This document shows, piece after piece, positions 57,401 through 64,000 of a DNA stretch of 64,000 nucleotides (within the stretch, counting starts at the first letter, position 1; each line of letters opens with the position of its first letter). The position numbers and the translations under genes are program-made. The stretch is taken from assembly GCA_036924085.1 (NCBI GenBank), contig JAVGWX010000025.1:32127921-32191920 (forward strand). The letters are read 5' to 3'. This DNA is from Ariolimax columbianus (Eukaryota > Mollusca > Gastropoda > Stylommatophora > Arionidae). The notes below the pieces were generated by a model. It saw only the letters and a program-made list of their open reading frames with translations, did no database searches and was not told the origin of the DNA.

Positions 57401-59560
57401 TGTCCTACATATTTTCTTAATATTCAAATGTTAACGCATAACAGCCGAGATGTAAAGTTGTATATATTATCTTTCCCCTTGATAAAACATCAACACTGAG
57501 CTGTAATGTCATACATAATATCTTACTAATCATGTTTACAGACCAACACAGAGAACACGTGTCCTACACAATGTCTTACAGTTCACATGTATTAACAGAC
57601 CAACACTGAGAACACGTGTCCTACAAAATATCTTACAGTTCACATGTATTAACAGACCAACACTGAGAACACGTGTCCTACAAAATATCTTACAGTTCAC
57701 ATGTATTAACAGACCAACACTGAGAACACGTGTCCTACAAAATATCTTACAGTTCACATGTATTAACAGACAAACACTGAGCTTTTCTGTTCTATTAAGT
57801 GTGTTACCTTCCATTTGTTAACAAATAGAAACCAATAATAAATTTCCTAAACAGCATCCTGCTGTCCCCATGTCAATAGACCAACAACGAGCTGTGATGT
57901 TGTAAATAAATTTTTACTATCAATACATTAACAAACCCACACTGAGCCTTATCGCCAAAATAAAAGTATCTTCCTTTCCCCCCAAAAAGAGATGCAATAG
58001 ACTTAATTATTTTATCTGACTATCACAGTGCAAACAGAATCACACCGTGGTTCAATGTCCTTTATATTATCTTGATATTCACAGGACAAAAGAAGTAGAC
58101 GGACAACAAACTCTACTGTCCCACATAGTATCTTACTTTCCACCTCTCAACAAACTGACCATGTCCGTTAATGTTGTACATATTATACTACTAATCACAT
58201 GTTAATAGATCCACACTGTGCTTCAATGCCCTACGTTTTATCTTTGAATCCCCATGCCAGAAGAACACTTAGCTTTACTGTTATACATACTATCTTACCA
58301 TCCACATGTCGACAGACCAGCACCAAGATTTGCTACACTAAATATTATCTTACCATCCACATGTTAACAGACCAGCACCAAGATTTGATACCCTACATAT
58401 TATTTTACCATCAACATGTTAACAGACCAGCACCAAGATTTGATACCCTAAATATTATCTTACAATCCATTTGATAACTGACCAATACTACGATTGGATA
58501 CCTTACATATTACTTTACTATCCACATGGCAACATATGTAGATCACAATGTAATTTAACAGTCTTACGTAGTACCTACAATCCATAAATTAACAGACCAA
58601 GACCAAAATGTGTGTTCTACATAGCATTTTACTTTCACTGTATTTTAGTAAAATGAGATACCAAAGGATGCAGAGCTGAGGCAAAAGCTATGGTGCAGCC
58701 ACTATGTCATGGTAAAGATTATGGACTGCATCATGATTACTGGCTTGCAGATATAACATGACCAAAGGATCCTGAACGCAAAGAGGAATAAAGAATTTGT
58801 GCACGCTAGAGGACTAAAATTGAGTTTTAATATCCTACATATTATCTCTTTATCTACATATTAACAGATAGACACTAAGATTTAATGGTCTACATATTAT
58901 CTTACTATCCACATGTTAGGAGTCAGATTCTGAGCTTAAATTTCTTACATAAGGTCTTACTATTTATAAATCAACAGATGCAAACCAACTTGGAGATTTA
59001 CTGTCTTGAAATTATCTTACTATCCACATGTTAGTAGACTAACACTCAGCTTTAATGTCCTACATAGTATCTCACTATCAACATATTAGCAGATTGACAC
59101 CCAGCTTTAATCTTCTACATGATATTTTACTATTCACATGTTAGCACACCAACCGCAAGCTTGTTAGCAGTCTAACGCAGAGCTTTGATGTCCTACATAG
59201 TATCTCACTATCAACATATTAGCAGATTGACACCAAGCTTTAATCTTATACATAATATTTTACTATTCACATGTTAGCACACCAACCGCAAGCTTGTTAG
59301 CAGTCTAACGCAGAGCTTTGATGTCCTACATAGTATCTCACTATCAACATATTAGCAGATTGACACCAATCTTTAATCTTCTACATAATATTTTACTATT
59401 CACATGTTAGCATACCAACCGCAAGCTTGTTAGCAGTATAACGCAGAGCTTTGATGTCCTACATAGTATCTCACTATCAACATATTAACAGTCTGACACC
59501 AAGCTTTAATCTTCTACACAGTATCTTGCTATCCAAATGTTAACACACACACAGCAATAT
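54485..59560 (+). repeat. ~55-bp satellite array (copy B), about 5.1 kb
   Basis: Collinear with 34500-40015 but with different local copy numbers: fewer units in the AGGCCAA-AGAGCTT run (about 480 versus 720 bp), four rather than three GAACACGTGTCC units, about three rather than ten or more CAGACCAGCACC units, and one extra ~140-bp composite near 59100-59480. Confidence 0.92.
55851..56105 (+). mobile_element. tRNA-derived SINE (copy B)
   Basis: Same SINE, same insertion point and same target-site duplication (ACTGTCACCAT at 55840-55850 and 56106-56116) as at 36117. The poly(A) end is longer and interrupted (AACCAAACAAAC). It was inserted before the duplication. Confidence 0.92.
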
Positions 59561-60356
59561 TTACGTTCTTACATATAATCTTACTACCCACATGTTAACC
59601 ACAATAGCATTATTAACTCTCAAACCCTTCGACGGTTTGCAAAGACTGGCCTTTTCAATCAAGCTAAACGCCTACTGTGTATGTATTTCCTTAATGGATG
59701 AATCAACAACAACAGAACCAATCGAAGGTGTTTTGCAATCAATTCTAGAGCTGCATTTATAGTGACAGTAGGAACAGTACGTAATAAGTAGTTTTGGAAA
59801 TGTATGTTTAAAATAATAAGATATGAATTACTACCATGCTTTCAATTTAGTGTATTTTAATAGTGTCAGTATTCGAATATATCATAAATACACAGAGTGA
59901 CAGCAAAGAGCAATTTTATCAATACCTGGGCTTTAGGAATGTGTACTTTAATATATGTTTGTTTACATTTGTTAATATGGCAACTTATGCGTCTTGTGAA
60001 ATAAAGAAATAAACAAGAAACAAACACACACTGGAATAAGGTTCAATTTAATGTTTACGTATTTCTTATGCCACATTATGAATATTATGTCTACATATAT
60101 TCAGCCAGCAGTAAACATGCAAGATTCCATATGGCTAGTTTTATTAAAATGATGGTAATGGGTGTCCTGTTCTAAAAAATGTACAGTTTAAAATTTGGAT
60201 ATGTACAATGAGATTAACAATCTATAGATGGTATGTTAGAGAAATTTATAACATAACAGTCTACATACATTTGCTTTTACATATCCAAGCTTGAACAATT
60301 TAAAAGTAGCACACACGGAATATAAGCACGCTTAACCATAAACAACTTTCAGCACA

Positions 60357-61237
60357 GGATCTTCAATTAGCTAGATAACAGTTTCACGGTGTAGTAGTGA
60401 ACTGTATTTACACGGACAATGATTACTTCGTCATAAGGGCAATGTATTCAAAAGAAAGGGATGTAATAAATGCACTACAATAATATAAATGATTTAATAA
60501 TTACATGAAAATAAAGCAAATACTTATAATAGTTAAGGTTGCGTATAATGGAGCATACCATACGAAATTTAACTTTCGGAAATTTCTAACATTTATTTGC
60601 ATTTTATGAATATTATTAAATTCATTTTAAAAACAATATGCGAGTCGCTGTCACCACAACAGAGCTAACTTAAACAGGCATCAGCATATATGCTAACTCT
60701 AACCTTACTATTAACAGCTACAGGAGCAGCCAGTGTTGTCTTCTGCCAGTTACTTGTCTAGTTCGCTCCATGACTTCGACGCCGGTCAAGGTTCAAGGTT
60801 CAGTTCTTGTGATAAGCACGGCTTTGCTGTCACAATCGTCGCCGACGAGCGCCCGGGGTCGCGAGCTGTTCCTCCCCATATGTCGTGCACGAGGACGACA
60901 ACAAGCGTGAGAAATTTGGTCGGGTGGATAATTAACACCTATCGCCTTCAGTGTACAGATGCCAATGTACACGTCCATGTGATTCTGGTGTAGGGCCATA
61001 GCTCACTCGTTCTAAGGTTTGTAACCTGGATAAAGAGGGGAGACGCCCAAGCCAGAATCTCTCACGCAAATTTTTTATGATGGGATAACTCTTAATGATA
61101 TATTTTTTGTATTTGTTTGGTTATGTCCCTCGCTATGTTTAAAGAAACACTGGATGTCAACAACATCGGCGACGAAGATGGCACACGACATAAAACTACA
61201 CCCCCTTCCACGCCTTCTAACGACACAAGTTGATAGA
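60357..61237. other. No assigned feature
   Basis: Unique AT-rich sequence, then a GC-richer stretch 60730-61000 with overlapping frames on both strands that I do not recognise. Confidence 0.45.
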
Positions 61238-61276
61238 AGATGATGAGGATGATGATGATGATGATGATGATGATAA
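61238..61276. repeat. (GAT)n microsatellite
   Basis: GATGATGAGG followed by uninterrupted GAT triplets, then AATAATAAC. 61277-62185 shows no recognisable feature. Confidence 0.93.
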
Positions 61277-62187
61277 TACTCATGACAATAATAATAACAA
61301 AACATTGGCCATTGACCTACAATAGAACAATTAGATAGATGTTTAAGCATAAAACCATGAAGGAATGATTATTCCGTGAGATAAGCAGAAGAAAAGGTGG
61401 ACATGTTATTAGAGGAAACATAAGACCACACTATATGTACATGTAGAGCGTAGGATACAGCGTTGGTAGAGTGGCTGCTTCTTTTCGGCTGCAACTTGTT
61501 CCAGCCAACCCAGCTGTAAACGAGTACCAGATTTACTGTCAGGAGAAATGATAGAGGAACAGGAATTGGTTTTCACAAAACCTGAAGTTTTTGGTTTGAT
61601 TAGAGGTTTCAATTTCTGGATTCTGTGACGAAGACTTGCCCTTTTCTACCGCAGACCGTTGTCCGTTGTGCGGTATCATGTCGTATTGACCAGTTCATGG
61701 ATTCGTGTGTGTATCAGAACAATGAAGATTCTAGTACCTCATCCCTGGCGGTAATAAAATAAATTTATATATCAGTGATATTGTAATCCAAGACATCGAG
61801 GAAGCCAACTGGCTACCCCCATCTGATAAAAGCTAAAACCTCTTATAGAGAAGTTTCTACCACAGCATCCCCGACTACAGTATATTTGTATTACTCGATG
61901 TATCCATGAATGTAAACAGCAAGTTGGCTGTGTTTGTATTCTGACATTCTTTCCTTGACATAATCAACAGTTTCTTGGGCGGATTGTCGCTACGGTTGGC
62001 ACGTTCTAAATGCATGTTTTTGCTCGTGAGCTTCAATCCCTTCTGTATTTTGTATTGGCCTTTAACTGGTAGTGGGCGGGGTACATTGGAATGTCTTATA
62101 TGATCACAGCAGTTCATATTTGTCACACATTAGTTGGTAGTCAGCATTGATTGCTGAGAGTACAGAGAAACAAGAAGACCAAAGTAG

Positions 62188-62232
62188 AGAAAGAGAGAGA
62201 GAGAGAGAGAAAGAGAGAAAGAGAGAGAGACG
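62188..62232. repeat. (GA)n microsatellite
   Basis: About 45 bp of GA with a few AAAG interruptions. Confidence 0.93.
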
Positions 62233-62304
62233 AGGAACAACATAAATATGAATATTGTTAGATGACTGTTAATTTGTGCAGGTGTTAAAAACAATTCGAG
62301 GTAA

Positions 62305-62453
62305 ATCTTCTTCTTCGTACTCTGTCAGACGTCAACTTGAATTTTTTCGAAGAAGGCAGCTGTCATCCTGAGGCTGTCGACACTGCCATAGAGCTTGTCT
62401 AGTGTTGCCACTGGTGATGGCCACATGTGCTTTCTCTGGTTCTCGTATGTCGT
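62305..62453 (-). pseudogene. I-group LINE 3' tail, head-to-head with the next LINE
   Basis: Minus strand: TYENQRKHMWPSPVATLDKL then YGSVDSLRMTAAFFEKIQVD V and a GAAGAAGA tail. Same family as 25590-26624. It is truncated abruptly at about 62453. Confidence 0.8.
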
Positions 62454-64000
62454 AGGAAAAACTATAAGCCCTACTGGAATGATGAGTTGCAGAAAGTGGA
62501 AGATGCAGTAACAAATGCTAGGAACATGGCAGAGCGAGAAAAATCCATGGAGGCAAACATCGCCCTCAAAGCCGCCACGGCGAAATACAAACACACTCTT
62601 AAGCAAACAGCAAGAGAAAGCTGGAAAAATAAAACGGAAAGCCTAAACCTGGACAAAGACGGGAACAAGCTATGGAAGCTAGTGAGAGCCACGAACGACG
62701 AAACCCCGTCAAATAAACAAATTACCATCAAGCAGGGCGAGAACTTGATCACAGGTAAGAAAGCCGCAAACGCCTTTGTCGATCACTATGCCAGAGCAAA
62801 CCACATCGAGGTCCCTGCAGATAAGCATACAGACATTAGCGAAGAGCTAAAGGGGCACGAAAACATAAATACGGCTCCTGAAGAGCACATGATGGCCAAA
62901 TTAACAATGCGCGAAATGGAAGAGGCTATGAAAACATTAAAGAAAAGGAAATCTGCCGGAAAAGACGGGATAACAAACGAAATGCTGATGGGGCTGGGCC
63001 AAACAGCGAAGAGGAAACTGCTGTCGGTCCTAAACCAAAGCTGGAAAAGGGGAATTGTACCCCAGGCATGGAAAGACGCAATACTGGTACCAGTACCAAA
63101 AACAGGAAAGGATAAAACAGATCAAAATGGATACAGGCTTATCAGCCTACTGAGCTGTGTCGGCAAGCTGATGGAACGGATGATAAACACCAGACTGATG
63201 TGGCATCTGGAAGAAAAACGAAAACTAATTCCACAGCAAGCCGGCTTTAGACAGCACAGATCCACTGAGGACCAGGTCATCCTCATAGCCCAGGAAATTG
63301 TAGATGCCTACCAGGCACAGAAACACACAGTAGCGGTTTGGGTGGACCTGGAAAAGGCATTTGACAAAGTCTGGAAAGACGGACTTAGAGTCAAGCTAAG
63401 AAGAAGTGATGTTTGTGGGAAAATGTACAAATGGATCAACCACTACCTCAAACAAAGAACGGCCAGAGTCCAAGTACAAGGGCAGATGAGCAAAAAGGTG
63501 ACACTCGAGCAGGGAGTACCCCAAGGGGGAGTACTGTCACCCACACTCTTCCTGGTATATATATAAACGATATTACAGAGAATATACCAAGAAGAGTCCA
63601 TAGCTCAATGTTTGCAGACGATCTGGCTATGTGGACCTCTGAAAAGAATCTCACCATAGCAAGAAATCGGATGCAGACGGCCCTAACATCGCTAGAAGTG
63701 TGGGCGAACTCATGGCTGGTCAAAACAAACGAAGAGAAAACCACATGCACAATATTCTCGCTCTCATTAAAACCCCAAAATACCAAATTAAGTCTAAATG
63801 GCAAATTCCTGCAGCCAAACGACAACCCAACCTATCTGGGAGTCACATTTGATCGGCGCATGACATGGAAAAGTCAGATTGAGAGAAACCGAATGAAAGC
63901 CAGAGAAAGAATGGCAATCATGAGGAAACTTGCTGGCTCAAGCTGGGGAGCAGACGAAAGCATGCTAAAGAAAGTGTACACTGGAAGAGTGAGACCAGTT
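62454..64000 (+). pseudogene. I-group LINE reverse transcriptase, runs off right end
   Basis: ORF2 part beginning KNYKPYWNDELQKVEDAVTN (after the endonuclease, which is missing). RT blocks: RKSAGKDGITNEMLMGLG, WKDAILVPVPKTGKDKTDQN, GYRLISLLSCVGKLMERMIN, QAGFRQHRSTEDQVILIAQE, motif A VWVDLEKAFDKVW, motif B LEQGVPQGGVLSPTLFLVYI. A 2-bp surplus in a TA run near 63557-63566 breaks the frame. Downstream it reads on with SSMFADDLAMWTSEKNLTI (catalytic FADD, 63611-63622) and NPTYLGVTFDRRMTWKSQIE. Apart from that one break it is well preserved, so it is comparatively young. RNase H would be expected beyond 64000. Confidence 0.92.

Larger units (their letters stand above)
49092..60356 (+). repeat. Segmental duplication, copy B (~11.27 kb)
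   Basis: Second copy of the 29460-40815 segment with the same order of LINE fragments, D1 element, satellite and SINE. To the right it continues into unrelated sequence (GGATCTTCAATTAGC), unlike copy A, which joins the partial third copy. Confidence 0.95.

Overview
The window looks like gene-poor, repeat-dominated nuclear DNA of an animal. The evidence is GT-AG introns, several kinds of non-LTR retrotransposon (LINE), mariner-type transposase relics, a tRNA-headed SINE with a poly(A) tail and target-site duplication, and a block of degenerate TTAGGG repeats. The mixture suggests a lophotrochozoan, most likely a mollusc; that is inference, because no species marker is visible. Nothing prokaryotic is present.

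Only one host gene is recognisable. It is a glycoside hydrolase family 35 (beta-galactosidase-1-like) gene on the minus strand. Three consecutive exons can be read: exon 1 at 7080-7537 (start codon, hydrophobic anchor, start of the catalytic domain), exon 2 at 3666-3734 and exon 3 at 2462-2557. Both introns have GT/AG ends and all junctions are phase 2. The remaining exons must lie left of position 1. Introns 1 and 2 are packed with minisatellites and a LINE relic, and a 25-bp array lies directly upstream.

Layout. 1-13150: more than a dozen minisatellite arrays (periods 19-74 bp) around the GH35 exons, plus an inverted pair of a dispersed element (994-1520 and 9905-11950). 13146-13330: interstitial telomere-like TTAGGG block. 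13331-29220: LINE and mariner relics, including an RTE-like LINE with endonuclease and RT (15549-18410), a 52-bp array built from a LINE/mariner junction, and two oppositely oriented I-type LINE tails nested in one mariner relic (25395-27715). 29460-40815 and 49092-60356: two copies of an ~11.3-kb segment, each carrying LINE tails and a ~5.3-kb satellite of ~55-bp monomers. Between them lie a short third partial copy, several arrays and an inverted-repeat-bounded block (43300-49091) holding a decayed LINE. 62305-64000: a LINE tail head-to-head with a LINE reverse transcriptase that runs off the right end.

The most striking theme is that several minisatellites can be traced to an unexpanded parent: a LINE reading frame, a LINE/mariner junction, or a single-copy version of the same dispersed element elsewhere in this window. 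Transposons here appear to be the seed of much of the tandem repeat content. Most long open frames in the window are artefacts of arrays lacking stop codons and are not annotated as genes. Coordinates of relics and arrays were judged by eye and are approximate to about 10-30 bp unless a junction is stated.
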